From Porticoccaceae bacterium (GTDB lineage: Bacteria; Pseudomonadota; Gammaproteobacteria; Pseudomonadales; Porticoccaceae): 64,000 nt of DNA. Below the pieces are notes generated by a model, which saw only the letters and a program-made list of their open reading frames with translations, searched no databases and was not told where the DNA came from. Both the position numbers and the translations under genes were made by a program. The stretch is from NCBI GenBank assembly GCA_023228865.1, contig JALOAH010000010.1, positions 1-64,000 of the forward strand, read 5' to 3'. Positions 12,501 through 19,176 of the stretch are shown here, piece after piece; the stretch's first letter is position 1; each line of letters begins with the position of its first letter.

Positions 12501-15500
12501 GTGGCCCCCGCCCCCATGGGGATGAAATCGGTGCCGTCGTCAAAGAACAGCAGGCCGTGCTCCGGCACCACTTCAACGCGGAAGGTCAGGTTTTCAACTG
12601 GTGTATCCACATCGCTGGCGTTTAACTGGGCAGTGGTTAAGGTGAATACCTCCCCTTCGTCCAGGGTGATGTCACCACTGGTGCCCACGGGGTCATCATT
12701 GACCGGCTGCACGGCTACGGTCACAGTGGTATCTGTGGACAGTGCAGGCGAACCGCTCACCGCCTCGTCTGTGACCCTCACATCAAAGGAGACATCCGGC
12801 GGCGTTTCCTGGTCGGCGGAGATGTGGTTGATGGTCAGCAGGTTCTGCTGGTCGGCACTGAAGCTAAAACCACCATCCACCATGCCCTGGGTGATTTCAG
12901 CGCCATTGAAGTAAAGCACCGCTTCCGCCGGGTCTGGCAAGGTAAGAATGGTCACCGTCAGGTTGGCGGCTGCCGTCTCGGCATCGCTGATGTTCAGCGA
13001 CACCACCTTGCCCTGCTCACCCTCGTCCAGCGTCATTGACCCTGCAATGAGCGGTGCACTGTTAACGGGATCGATCGCGATATTGACGGTTTTCGGGCCT
13101 GCCACGCCACCGGCGCCATCACGCACCACCAACTGAAAACTATCGGCACTGGCGCTACCACCATCATGGGTGTAGACAAGGTCGCTCAATTGACTGAGGA
13201 AAAAGGTGGTACCAGCGCCCACAGGGGCGCCATTGAGCGTCAGCTCTCCCGCCGAAGGCAAACTGCTGACCTGGAATCGAATCTGGTCTGCAGTATTGTC
13301 TGGATCGACCACCTCGATATTGGCCGCGGAGAAGGCCAGGGAACCACCCCGCTCAACCCCTGCGGTAAGTGGATTGCCCCCGGAGTCCTGTTCACCGGGT
13401 ACAGCAAAAACCGGGACATCGTTGACCGATGAAACATTGATGGCAAGGGTGCGACTTTCGGTGGTGTCGCCATCGGTGACGTCATAGGCCAGGGTTTGGC
13501 TACCACCGGTTTCGTCACCATTGTGGATATAGACCAGGTTGCCGGCATTAAGGTCGGCCTGGGTGAAGGTATCCCCCACGGAGATGGCCGCACCATTGAG
13601 CTCCAGCGTTCCTTCAGAGAGATCCGTGCCGGCGGTGAGAGTGTAAATAATCTGTGACGGCGAGGCCTCGACATCGATGATTTCCAGAACGCCGTCATCA
13701 ATAGTGACATTGCCGCCCTCGGACACATTGGCCACTTTGTCGGTAACCACCTCGAACAGGTCATTGACCTCGGTGACACTGGTGTCGAGCGGGGCGCCAT
13801 TGGCGTCAATATCGGTGGCGCCACTGTTGACGTCTGCGGTTAACCGGGTGGCCACACTGGTTGTGAACGTGCGGCTACCGCTGTTATCGATGGCGTGAAC
13901 CGTCAGCGCCCCTACCGGGCCGGAAAATTCAGCACTGGGCACAAACCTGAGTTTGGCGCCACTGTCCAGCAACAGAGCCGCTGACGTACTTACCGTGCCA
14001 ACACCGCTCCAGGTAATACCATCATCCACTGAAAATTCCCAGGTACCATCAGCACCACTGCCGCTATCGGCACTGATGGCAATGCCCGCCAGGGTATCGC
14101 CATCGACATCACTGAAGGCAGTCAACAGTGAGCCTACGGTGGCACCGGCCGGGTCCAGGGTGTCTTCGCTAACGGGGGCGAGCGTACCGCCACCGGTCAC
14201 CGGGGCATCGTCGACGGGGTTGACCGTCACCGCGATGGTGTCGCTGTCAGAAAGCGCGCCTCCGGCGCCGGAGTTACCGAGGTCATCAATACTCAAGATG
14301 ATACTGTCACTGCCGTAGAAATCGGCATCGGGCGTGTACTGGAGACCATCCAGGGCACTATTGATATCCGCCAGGGAACCCTGCACGGTCACGGTTGCCG
14401 AGCCATTGCTGCCTGCGGTGACCACAAGGCCGGAAAGGGATGACAGGGTAATGCTTCCGTTGCTGGCGGAAACGGTCACCTGCACCGCATTGCTGCCAGC
14501 ATCGGGGTCTGAAACCGACGGCGCGGAACCACCAGTGAGCACCAGGGAGCCGTCTTCGGCGACACTCTGGGCACCGGGAACCGTCACACTGGGGGCGCTG
14601 TTGCCATCAGCCACGGTAATGGCCAGGGTGCGCCCCGTCAGGTCGGCATTGCCTGGGCCGGAGACTGTGTACTGCAACGTCAGTGCACCCGCACTCTCGA
14701 CACCGCTGTGCTGGTAGACCACCAGGTTATTGTTGATATCCGCCTGGGTAAACGTGGTCGCGCTGACCCCATTAACCAGCAACTGTCCTTCAGGCACGGA
14801 GCCAACAACCGTATAGGTTATCTGGGACGGCGTCAGATCGGGGTCGGTAATATTGAGTTCCGACTGGTTGATCACCTCACTCCCACCCTCTGTTAGCGAG
14901 AGTCCGGTATCAATCTCCACGGTAAAGGGATCATTGACCGCGGTGATGGATGTCCCCAGGGTATTGCCGGAGCTGTCCAGGTCCGGATCGCCACTGTCCA
15001 CATCAACATAGGTGCCAAACGCACGACTGCCGCTGTCATCCACGGCATGGACGGTCAGCGACCCCACCGCGCCGTTGAAATTGGCCGCCGGCAGGAAGCG
15101 GATTCGGGTATCTCCCGCCAGCAGCAGGGCCGAACTCCGGCTCACCGCGCCAATATTGTTCCATGTGGGGGAGCCGCTGGTCTGGTATTGCCAGCTCCCC
15201 TGCCCTGCAGGGCTGGCATCGGCACTGATGGCGATCCCGGCCAACTGGTCGGAGCTGTCGCTGTCCTCAAACAATGCCCCAAAAAGATTGGCTACCGTAT
15301 CTCCTGCCGGATCTGTGCTGTCTTCTGCCACAGGGGCCAGGGTGGCGTCACCGGTCAGGTTGGGAGCATCCGCCACTGGCGTGATACTGACCTCGAATGT
15401 GTGTACAGCCTCCCAGTCGCCATCGCTGTCACTGGTTTCACCACTGTTGCTGTCAACACGGATACGGATGATGGCAGTATCATTTGATTCTGGATCCGGC

Positions 15501-16642
15501 ACATATTCTAGTTGATCGAGAAAGGCATTAATGGCTGCCAGATCCCCCGTAGCGCTCTGCCCCGCAAATGCCGTCCCACCGTTTCGGGACAAACCACCAG
15601 AGCCCGAAATAATGTCCACTTCGGCCACCATATCGGCATCACCCCCGGAGACTTCCAGGGCAAGGCCCGAGAAATCGAGAGCGCCGCCCTCGGCGATAAC
15701 CTGGTCCGCAGGGGTCGAGGCAAAAGCGGCCGGGGCCAGCAGCCCGTCGTAACTATCAATGGCGAGGAAAGCAGAATCAATCGTTCCAACTTGGGTTTCC
15801 AGCTCCCAATCCCCGCCCTGGAGGGCATCGCCGGTGGCATCCGAGGAGCCGGCCACATCAGCGCCGGTAAGCCGTGCAAGCATCTTCGCTGCTTCAACAC
15901 CTTTGTCACCGCCGGTGAAGTCGCAGCCATAGGTGAGAATGTCGCCATCATCGGAAAGTGCGCTGCCAATGGCCGTCAGCTCATCGCCGTACTCGGCCCC
16001 CATGGTGGCGCTGTTGACCCTGGCCGTGCCCAAGCGCAACTCTCCCTGGTCACCATGGGACAGAATATGTACCGCATCAATGCCGGTGCGGCCTTCCAGG
16101 TAGGCGGCAATCTGCTCCACACCGTCTCCGCTGGCATCAAGCAACACCACTTCGCTACCGTCGCCAACTGCATCCACCAGGGTTTGATAATCTTCCAGCG
16201 CACCGTCAATAAACACGATTTCAGTGCGCTCTAAAGCGGCTGAAGGCGTTGCCTCATCCACAGCCATATCGCCATCGTTGGCCGCCCGGACTGCCGGAGC
16301 GCCAATAACACCACTCTCGTCCGTGCCTGCATCGTGGCCGCCTGCCAGGGCCTCGGCAAGCTGGGTGTCATAACCCTGCTTCGCGACAACCAGATCAACC
16401 ACCGGCATCGCATCGACAGCTTCTACCGCGGTGACAGCACCCGCCGCATCGAAAAGCATCCTCGGCTCCAGCGCAAGAGCCGAACCGGCCCGTCTCGACC
16501 GACGGTCAGACTTGGTACCTACGGTGACGTTTTCGGCAGCGGATACACGGGATTTCTCTTTGCTTTTTCGAGTGCCCATTTCGGAGGCGGCCTGCCATGC
16601 ACCCTTGGCGCTGTTCCAGATAACGCGGTAAATCTTGTTCAT
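1..16642 (-). CDS. Giant DUF4347/cadherin-like/VCBS repeat adhesin, 3' end outside window
   Basis: This is a single minus-strand frame of about 5,547 codons with no stop before the left edge, so the C-terminus is missing. Residues 1-25 (starting MNKIYRVIWNSAKGAWQAAS) are an extended signal peptide region of the type used by very large exported proteins. The motif LEPRMLFDAA lies near residues 58-67 and a DUF4347 domain spans about residues 140-290. The rest is a chain of cadherin-like and CSPG-like repeats (recurring FTQADL, HDGSE and PVNDAP motifs), a putative Ig-like (He_PIG) segment coded near 2.7-3.0 kb, and VCBS repeats ending GTNDAP at the left edge. Acidic D/N-rich loops suggest calcium binding. 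The family is usually surface-attached or secreted, often by a type I system; no such exporter is in the window. The ATG at 16642 is preceded by only a weak ribosome site. Role as a biofilm or attachment protein is inferred from the family. Confidence 0.9.
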   Translation of the reverse strand, partial: MNKIYRVIWNSAKGAWQAASEMGTRKSKEKSRVSAAENVTVGTKSDRRSRRAGSALALEPRMLFDAAGAVTAVEAVDAMPVVDLVVAKQGYDTQLAEALAGGHDAGTDESGVIGAPAVRAANDGDMAVDEATPSAALERTEIVFIDGALEDYQTLVDAVGDGSEVVLLDASGDGVEQIAAYLEGRTGIDAVHILSHGDQGELRLGTARVNSATMGAEYGDELTAIGSALSDDGDILTYGCDFTGGDKGVEAAKMLARLTGADVAGSSDATGDALQGGDWELETQVGTIDSAFLAIDSYDGLLAPAAFASTPADQVIAEGGALDFSGLALEVSGGDADMVAEVDIISGSGGLSRNGGTAFAGQSATGDLAAINAFLDQLEYVPDPESNDTAIIRIRVDSNSGETSDSDGDWEAVHTFEVSITPVADAPNLTGDATLAPVAEDSTDPAGDTVANLFGALFEDSDSSDQLAGIAISADASPAGQGSWQYQTSGSPTWNNIGAVSRSSALLLAGDTRIRFLPAANFNGAVGSLTVHAVDDSGSRAFGTYVDVDSGDPDLDSSGNTLGTSITAVNDPFTVEIDTGLSLTEGGSEVINQSELNITDPDLTPSQITYTVVGSVPEGQLLVNGVSATTFTQADINNNLVVYQHSGVESAGALTLQYTVSGPGNADLTGRTLAITVADGNSAPSVTVPGAQSVAEDGSLVLTGGSAPSVSDPDAGSNAVQVTVSASNGSITLSSLSGLVVTAGSNGSATVTVQGSLADINSALDGLQYTPDADFYGSDSIILSIDDLGNSGAGGALSDSDTIAVTVNPVDDAPVTGGGTLAPVSEDTLDPAGATVGSLLTAFSDVDGDTLAGIAISADSGSGADGTWEFSVDDGITWSGVGTVSTSAALLLDSGAKLRFVPSAEFSGPVGALTVHAIDNSGSRTFTTSVATRLTADVNSGATDIDANGAPLDTSVTEVNDLFEVVTDKVANVSEGGNVTIDDGVLEIIDVEASPSQIIYTLTAGTDLSEGTLELNGAAISVGDTFTQADLNAGNLVYIHNGDETGGSQTLAYDVTDGDTTESRTLAINVSSVNDVPVFAVPGEQDSGGNPLTAGVERGGSLAFSAANIEVVDPDNTADQIRFQVSSLPSAGELTLNGAPVGAGTTFFLSQLSDLVYTHDGGSASADSFQLVVRDGAGGVAGPKTVNIAIDPVNSAPLIAGSMTLDEGEQGKVVSLNISDAETAAANLTVTILTLPDPAEAVLYFNGAEITQGMVDGGFSFSADQQNLLTINHISADQETPPDVSFDVRVTDEAVSGSPALSTDTTVTVAVQPVNDDPVGTSGDITLDEGEVFTLTTAQLNASDVDTPVENLTFRVEVVPEHGLLFFDDGTDFIPMGAGATFSLTDVTNGYIKFQHDGSSLDADSLEVTLRDGEGGVHDGGTVVNLVVNITVNDTGDSGPDGTPDDGPIGGGGPVGGDGTPGGTDPGTGNDPVVANDEQFYTPEDTPLYVSEAVLLGNDTGDTPLHIVSVQGAVNGTVELIADGDPGDLNPGDGYATIRFTPDANFGGFAEFTYTVDDATPDTDSATGRVVVLVQNDPPMLSTGTQGGFDEGALVTLNSDAMAASDVDNDPAQLTYRLTSLPAAGVLYFDSTPGDGIGDARDLRLNGTFTQADLDAGRIKFQHDGSENHTTTFNVELTDASGDTVNGTVTLQADPVNDQPVIAVEEVVVDEGASIIIDNSYIATSDVDAGDVLTLRIDSAGDLPSHGTLELDSDNNGTFETVVVAGTTFTQAQVNNGQLRYTHDGSENFNDSFRVTVQDDSGAANDTATAVVDVGIISLNDDPVSEADDGFVTNEGTALYEGQHKVITTAVLSAGDPDNTANQRQFRIDSNVQYGDLLRNGQVLGVGSTFTQQDLEDGLISYRHDGSEHFEDSFDFTISDAGGGSEPSGTFEIDVLPINDAPTITAPAERIAVEEQTVYVTGITIADPDSVDGSGVIDESFGPLRVELVAANGSLGATAVGGAVVTGTGSSTLVVEGNLGDINATLDSLTYTGNVDFTGSDAIAITVRDQGNTGTDPDLTGPGEALDGLTFDPVLTDDGDSNTTYEQATASIAITVQPVNDPIVNTVPGAQTVDEDTDLVFSTAGGNRLAVFDVDQGAGYEAEVTLTVLHGTLSASAAGSVVLSGNNSSELVITGSQADINATLEGLVYRGASNYHGADTLTMVSRDQGNTGLGGEKTDTDTVAITVSPVNDNPVTVDIAASGNEDGTITFSLDSSTVDGGSDSVTDAVVTNYRVETLPANGTLRDSGGNVITAGDVISVAEATGMTFTPDADFNNSQGGAPTFTFTAIDEAGAEGNTATATLNVIAVNDAPVIGGLGDTVNYTEGSGSGAEGTYVRLDANGDASLVSDIELIAQHEDNFDSSRLDIARQGGANGDDRFSLDTSYNGDGQTVALSGSDVLFNSVVVGTIASDSTGATGSAGLYRIVFNANADQNAVSAVMKRVSFASVDDDPSSSVTIEFTFYDGNTGAQGSGGDLSGSGLATVTVTNINDAPSFDDGATLTVQEDLSGAGDSDGQTVAALLAAEFSDPDPSGSGADFAGIAIVGNNSAATQGTWQYSVNGGISWVDVGTVAENDALLLDTTALLRFVPDADANNTTFPATPQLDVLALDDSGARTFTSVGSESRIDASSRDGSSDLSADSVAVSASVLPVNDTPVLGDLDGDSTTFTEGISDAQGTAIVLDQGTLASLASEIELLANSEDNFDGATLIVRDQAGADPDDFYFVRSGVNGIGISGADTTTSGQRIFNDGSVITYLGTAVATIVDNSVGTDGGGDTGILHIRFNANATGAAVNAVLRNLSFNSDNQALPDGVVKQVEVIFNDGNADANAGAQGSGGAGVATAVVNITLQATNDAPSLSGGATLTTSEDGSPAGESTLDALLGANFSDPDGTSSFAGVALTGYDEAGLGTWQIDVGSGWEDLATFDTNAGGLSASNALLLNASTLVRFVPALDANTSGNTRPTLTVHGAETDELSGGPTALAFTTSSASPETYNTADDPTANDLEALVAASSVTIDVVINAVNDAPTATDTAADIITSEDSSAAAGTAEEYLLSGDPNIADVDPATTGVLDDNTFGGGVITVSLDSGVNGDQLLVNGALAGIASVSGGTNGADLIINLAPDATFSEVDAILQDLRYQHTTDIPPTAPRDFTITVNDQKNIDGDGDNAGSGAAASVTLTGSITINEQNDPPLGSDNTVITDEDTSYTFVEADFGYSQPGDESDAFAAVRIDSLPGNGVLWLDGDDSGTRNGSGSEDVSVNDLIALADITSGRLRFTPDAELNGAPLTTFTFSVQDERGGFDISPRTMEIDITAVNDAPVLTGTALNPTATEQGAAGDAGSSTNEVQLVSGVTLNDIDLADNGGIGFDGASITVEFSDGYQSGDRLFVNGSPTGIDSTSGGNGTALTINLANGTSAAQVEAIIEAIRFRHDGDDPTGGGTDTTRNYSVTFNDGGTRGTPGGLDSNALTGTITLTPVNDTPIVVAPGAAAVNEDASLVFSGGNLISINDPDHSGNTLTVSLDVDHGTLALSGTTGLTLTDGDGSDGTLVFSGTQAAINAALNGLVYTPHGDFHGADALAISVDDGGNTGPVSEGDSHTVNLTVTPVNDSPVASGGPETVSVTVEDQAGSADTLSALLAGNYSDSTDDQTGIADGGDASTALSFVAIVGSTNYDASQGTWQVSDGVGGWIDIPVSGLSTSSALVVDVSRAIRFNPAADFHGTPGTLQVRLADGDGIDAITASTGAGDLKDLSSEGGTGTTGRWSAGTVTLQTEVAPVNDRPEAADGVLGAIDEANLNPVGDTLENLFGTGYDDSRDDQTGIAGGGDSSTAFGAVAITGNAATAAQGTWQYSVDGGSSWTDIATNVADDNALILANTSDTRLRFVPVDGDYNGAPGSLSVRLADSAQTSAVGQDISADLGATDTWSQTQTLSTQVNPVNDQPGLTGTAENPTATEQGVETDSGSSTNEVQLISSATVSDVDLADNGGIGFSGASITVAFTDGYQAGDRLFVSGSPTGIDSISGGTGNSLTINLAAGVSTAQVEAIIEAIRFRHDGDDPTAGGTDLTRDYSVTFNDGGTRGTPGPLVSPALTGTITLVPVNDAPAITAPATRTVAEDGALGFTGGVISVNDPDLAGNPVEVTLTVAEGSLSLSVTAGLTLSDGDGSDGTLVFSGTQADVNAALESLSYSPNADFNGSDSLLITTNDMGATGGPARGDSHTVTLTVMPVADGVADSFVTDEDTALNANVSTNDTHGASRSYGLNTNASHGDVVLLSDGSFTYTPDADYNGSDSFTYDVTDVNGDTETVTVNLTVNPLDDAQADGFATDEDTQLNADVSTNDNFSAAATYSLDDDSSHGSVSINGDGTFTYTPDGDYHGSDSFSYTVTDINGDTETVTVALTVNPVNDAPQGADNTITLDEDNSHTFSAVDFGFTDPDDSPANSFSSVIISTLPGAGSLTYNGVAVTAGNEIAVADLGNLVFTPAADANGTGYASFTFQVRDDGGTANGGINLDATANTITFDVTAQNDAPTTTGLADQTSDDGEMVSLDAAAAFDDIDGDTLTYVATGLPSGLSIDANTGEISGTIAANASVTGSYSVTVTAFDGNGGSQDATFTWTVNNVAPVAVDDTDSTDEESAISRNAANGVIDSNDQDGTPDNDNLSVTQVGNGSTTVSAGAAIAGSNGGQFTIDSDGSWSFDPNGDFEDLAAGATRQTTVTYTLSDGQGGTDTATLTVTVSGTNDAPTVTPGTQNQTLVEAGGTANGTPGTDTASIGLTLDDVDGTASIDEVYLAQNGWSSSDGGQTYSKTGTYGTATITIATGVVSYSLDDSDTDTDALDSGDNVTDNFGIRVRDNDGATALTTASFSITGSDDDPVISGSFTGDVDEGDIGDPAETATGSVAISDVDADDSPVFNDVASTSGDNNYGSFELVSGTWTYTLDQSSVQDLDAGDTVTDTITFTATDGSTTEITVTITGTNDDPTVSASASAGFTEAADASAQDLVESGTVSFGDVDADDLIDITYSLASGATWSGGTLSTSLANALEAGFSTGVTDAPAPDTTSWDYSVTDVDLDFLAEGETITFSYTVTATDSQGATATDTVSFVITGTNDDPVLAAVTAGSITEVLHSPLTTDANLTGTLAGTDADNGDTLTYDITGGTDNGNGTVSLVGTYGTLTVNTSTGAYSYIKNASAIEMLNNGDTPSDNFTITVTDSEGATDSQTYVVNITGANDAPVAVDDTNATDQDSTLSIGAGSGVLVNDTDIDGIGPHTVSAVNGETGDVGQAVEGSTGGSFIINSDGSYDFDPDGDFDDLDDGQSRTTSVSYTNSDGSGGSDLGVLTITVTGTNDAPVISVESGDSASGSLTETDSGLTDSDTLSVVDLDLSDAVTASVTGVVETGTTTGLGSNNAALASMLTVTAGSIDADPGDTNNLTWTFNSGSESFDYLNDGETLTLTYTVQVEDDSGAQDTQDVVITITGTNDAPVISVESGDSASGSLTETDSGLTDSDTLSVVDLDLSD
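3860..6590 (-). repeat. Higher-order duplicated domain block inside the adhesin, 1.86-kb spacing
   Basis: Segments around 3.86-4.73 kb and 5.72-6.59 kb are similar throughout at a spacing of 1,857-1,860 bp (619-620 codons). Landmarks are the pairs near 4023/5880, 4321/6181 and 4501/6361. Between them two further related blocks (about 4.73-5.21 and 5.21-5.72 kb) resemble each other, giving an A-B-B'-A' layout. Boundaries are approximate and the copies are diverged, unlike the repeat at the left edge. Confidence 0.65.
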
Positions 16643-16902
16643 AATAAATGTCTTTCAAGTTCCGTTTGGGAATAACAGCTTCTTCCAAGACCTTCCAAGC
16701 CAACCTTGAAAAACCTGTACTACCCAAGAGCCATATCCGAATGTGGCGAGCGATTCAAACAGGTAACAAAATATAGTTTAATACAATAATGCGTTGGTTG
16801 ACGTTTACACAAACAACACAGTTACCCAAACACATCCAGAGTGTGCCATAAGTCTCGCTCTACACGCCAGACAGATCATATCATATCAAAAAGGGTCCAT
16901 TA
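16643..16902 (-). promoter_or_regulatory. Upstream region of the adhesin gene
   Basis: These 260 bp separate the adhesin start from the IS4 element and must hold any native promoter and leader. An AT-rich stretch lies near 16770-16795, but no convincing -35/-10 pair can be named. No other gene is supported here. Confidence 0.4.
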
Positions 16903-16922
16903 CACTAGTGTCCCAACGTTTA
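16903..16922. repeat. IS4 terminal inverted repeat, left
   Basis: Reads CACTAGTGTCCCAACGTTTA. Its partner at the other end, reverse-complemented, differs at a few positions. The transposase stop codon overlaps it. Confidence 0.75.
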
Positions 16923-18086
16923 TTCAAACAAAATCAACTGGTTAGAAGATTCTGTCTGATCAATAGTGTAATCCTCGATGAAAAGTGCCTTGTTTAAAGG
17001 CATTTTCTCGAAAAGCGTGACGCTTAGAACCTGCAAAATTGTGTAGAGGCTGGCGTCGATGTTCAATCGCTTCTTGATGATAGCGACCAGCACATAAACG
17101 GAGACGGCGATCCAGATTTGAGTTTTCACGGCATTCTCCGTCGTGCCGAAAAAATTTTTGATGCGTAGGTGTTGTTTGATCCATTTGAAAAACAATTCGA
17201 CCTGCCAGCGACAGCGGTATAAGTCGGCAATGGTGAACGCGGGCAAGTTGAAATTATTGGTGAGAAACACGAAGGTTTTGTCGGTGTCTGCATCGTGATA
17301 CTTGATACGACGCAATTTGTCTGGGTAATCCTTTGCCGCATAGAAACCGGTGAGCTCCACCGTTTGGTCGTAGCGTAGGCCGGTGGTTTTGTCGACGGGC
17401 CGGGAATACAGACGGCGGCATTGTAAATTGGACTTGGCGCGGATCACGAAGAATGCAGCATTGAGGTGGAGGACATGAAGACGAGCGAAATCCAGATAGC
17501 CGCGATCCATAATGTAGAAGGCGCCCGCCTCCGGGACAAGCAGATCGAGTGCGTTGACATCGTGGACCTTGCCTTCGGAAACATGGATAAACGTGGGGAT
17601 ATTGCCCCTCAAATCCATCAGCGTATGGAGTTTGATGGCCCCCTTGGTGCGGCGAAAATGGGCCCAGGGGAAGACGGAAAGACAAAGATCGATGGTCGTG
17701 GCATCGAGCGCATAGACCGTGTTGGTGAGTTCGACGCCAAAGGAATCTCCCATATAGAGCTTGCGTGCGATGTGGATCAGGGACTGGGCGAAGTCGGCAT
17801 AGATGCGCCAGTCGCGTACCTTGTTGGCATTGGCCAGGGTGTTGCGGGAAACTCCGCCCCGAATCCCCATGTGGTATAGCTTTTTTTGCTGAGCGCGTAG
17901 ACAGGCTTCGATGTCGCGAAGGCTTTCGCGATAGGTAAGTTGAGCGAAAGCCATGCAACGAAATTGATCCTGGCAGGAGAAGTGCTTGGTTTTGTGATGG
18001 CCGCGATAACGCTCGACACACCGACGGAAGGTGTGCATTGGCAGATGTTCCATCACTTGAGAGAAGATCATGCTGTCCGAGTACAT
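16920..18086 (-). CDS. IS4-family transposase (DUF4372 + DDE domain)
   Basis: The protein of 388 residues cuts and joins DNA to move the insertion sequence. The N-terminal part (MIFSQVMEHLPMHTFRRCVE, then FSCQDQFRCMAFAQLTYRES) is a DUF4372 domain. The catalytic part has a first Asp in YALDATTIDL, a second Asp in YIMDRGYLD, and the IS4 signature Y-2-R-3-E-6-K in YRCRWQVELFFKWIK. All three catalytic positions and full length are kept, so the enzyme is probably active. It matches the ISPepr1-like branch of IS4 in general layout; this subgroup assignment is from memory. Its stop codon lies in the left inverted repeat. Confidence 0.93.
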   Translation of the reverse strand: MYSDSMIFSQVMEHLPMHTFRRCVERYRGHHKTKHFSCQDQFRCMAFAQLTYRESLRDIEACLRAQQKKLYHMGIRGGVSRNTLANANKVRDWRIYADFAQSLIHIARKLYMGDSFGVELTNTVYALDATTIDLCLSVFPWAHFRRTKGAIKLHTLMDLRGNIPTFIHVSEGKVHDVNALDLLVPEAGAFYIMDRGYLDFARLHVLHLNAAFFVIRAKSNLQCRRLYSRPVDKTTGLRYDQTVELTGFYAAKDYPDKLRRIKYHDADTDKTFVFLTNNFNLPAFTIADLYRCRWQVELFFKWIKQHLRIKNFFGTTENAVKTQIWIAVSVYVLVAIIKKRLNIDASLYTILQVLSVTLFEKMPLNKALFIEDYTIDQTESSNQLILFE

Positions 18087-18215
18087 GCGCCACGCTCCTC
18101 TGCGCGCCTAAGAAGCTAGCAGGGTCGCAATTAGCAGTAGTACAGTTCAAGTCGGTGACAGGCACAATCGGGTCTATTTAAGTTAAATATCAGTATGTTA
18201 TATGCATCTTTTAGT

Positions 18216-18235
18216 CAAACGTTGGGACAGTAGTG
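18216..18235. repeat. IS4 terminal inverted repeat, right
   Basis: Reads TCAAACGTTGGGACAGTAGTG over its last 20 or so bases, which is the inverted match to the left end including the outer CACTA. Confidence 0.75.
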
Positions 18236-18301
18236 AAGACAGATTATTACCTACTTCCCTGTTGACATCTACGCAGCTGGTTAAAGGTAACGAAAGCGGG
18301 T

Positions 18302-18322
18302 CATGGTGGAATCTCCTTTTTA
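18302..18322 (-). promoter_or_regulatory. Orphan ribosome-binding site and start codon
   Basis: On the minus strand AAAAAGGAGATTCCACC is followed directly by ATG (18304-18302), an excellent Shine-Dalgarno at good spacing. The frame encodes only MTRFRYL before TAA. It may be the surviving 5' end of a gene lost near the IS4 insertion about 70 bp further on, or a leader peptide. There is no way to choose from this window. Confidence 0.35.
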
Positions 18323-18444
18323 GGTACATGTAGTTCCTCAAGCGTTTACTTTTTTAAAATAGTTAACGCACCCTTCAGTGGATACTATAGCCATCGGGAC
18401 ATAAACCCTGTACCGTCGCCGCCCTCTTGGGGTGGCGACGGATT

Positions 18445-19134
18445 ATGGTGTTCCGGATTTTCGCAGTGGTGGTGCTGAGTGGGTGGGTCAATATGGCGCT
18501 TTCCCATGGTGGAGGCCTGGATCATCACGGAGGGCATTGGGATCGCGCCAGTGGAAGCTAACACTGCCATCGCGCATCCTGCACCCCTCCTCAGCGGCAG
18601 ATGGAACTGTCCGAAGTACAACCTGATCCACAGCCTCGCTTCTCGACACTCTACGACCGTAGCGAATGGCCTCACTGGATCGACAGCGATGGAGACTGCC
18701 AGAATACCCGGGCGGAAGTCCTCATCCAGACAAGTGAGGTGGCAGTCAAATTCAAGCGCAACCGTGGCTGCAATGTAAGCCATGGCCGGTGGACTGACCC
18801 TTACACTGACCAGACATTCACCCGTGCCGCAGACCTGGACATTGACCACCTGGTGCCCCTGGCCTGGGCTCACGGTCACGGCGGAGACAACTGGTCGCGG
18901 GTAAGGAAGCGGGCGTTCGCCAACGATCCTGCCAATCTTCAACCGGTGGAGGCGAGCATCAACCGTGAGAAGGGATCTCGGGGGCCGGACGATTGGCTAC
19001 CACCTAACCGGGGTTACCACTGTCAGTACCTGTCCCGATTTACCGGTATAGTGCGAAACTATCAGCTGCGCCTTGAAACGATAGAGGTTGAGCGCCTGAA
19101 GCCGCTCGCCCGGCGATGCCAGATCCGGTTATGA
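18445..19134 (+). pseudogene. Secreted HNH (DUF1524/GmrSD-type) endonuclease, interrupted by TAA
   Basis: Reading from ATG 18445 gives a signal peptide (MVFRIFAVVVLSGWVNMALS) followed by HGGGLD and GGHWDRASGS, then an in-frame TAA at 18559-18561, then HCHRA and the complete nuclease domain in the same frame. Related secreted nucleases carry G-C-H-x-x-R ... Y-H-C-H-R here. The stop sits exactly at the Tyr codon, and the earlier Cys is Gly. Downstream are YDRSEWPHWIDSDGDCQNTR, the HNH core DIDHLVPLAWAHGHG, then NDPANLQPVEASINREKG. An internal ATG at 18601 could still make a 177-residue protein without a signal peptide. I call it a pseudogene; stop readthrough is possible but unsupported. It converges on the toxin gene downstream. 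Confidence 0.8.
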
Positions 19135-19176
19135 GAATCAATGGTTGGATTCCCTACCCGGCAGGGATGAAAGGAT

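Larger units (their letters stand above)
16903..18235 (-). mobile_element. IS4-family insertion sequence
   Basis: The element of about 1.33 kb is bounded by imperfect terminal inverted repeats at 16903-16922 and 18216-18235 that share TGTCCCAACGTTT, and it contains one intact transposase gene. The bases flanking each end do not form a clear target duplication (GTCCATTA on the left, AAGACAGA on the right), so the exact ends are uncertain or the flanks have changed. The transposase is read in the same direction as the adhesin that begins 260 bp beyond the element. Confidence 0.85.

Noticed and set aside
10775..12625. 616-codon plus-strand open frame, and others such as 2294-3214 and 3890-5419
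   Set aside because: They lie opposite the giant adhesin, have no recognisable domains and are low-complexity products of its repeat codons; the minus frame gives clean repeated domains.
17254..18165. 303-codon minus frame overlapping the transposase
   Set aside because: The overlapping frame carries complete IS4 transposase motifs; this one shows none.
16895..18243. Target-site duplication of the IS4 element
   Set aside because: The flanking octamers do not match at any reasonable choice of ends.
18385..18942. 185-codon minus frame opposite the HNH gene
   Set aside because: It is antisense to a clear HNH domain and its own product has no recognisable features.
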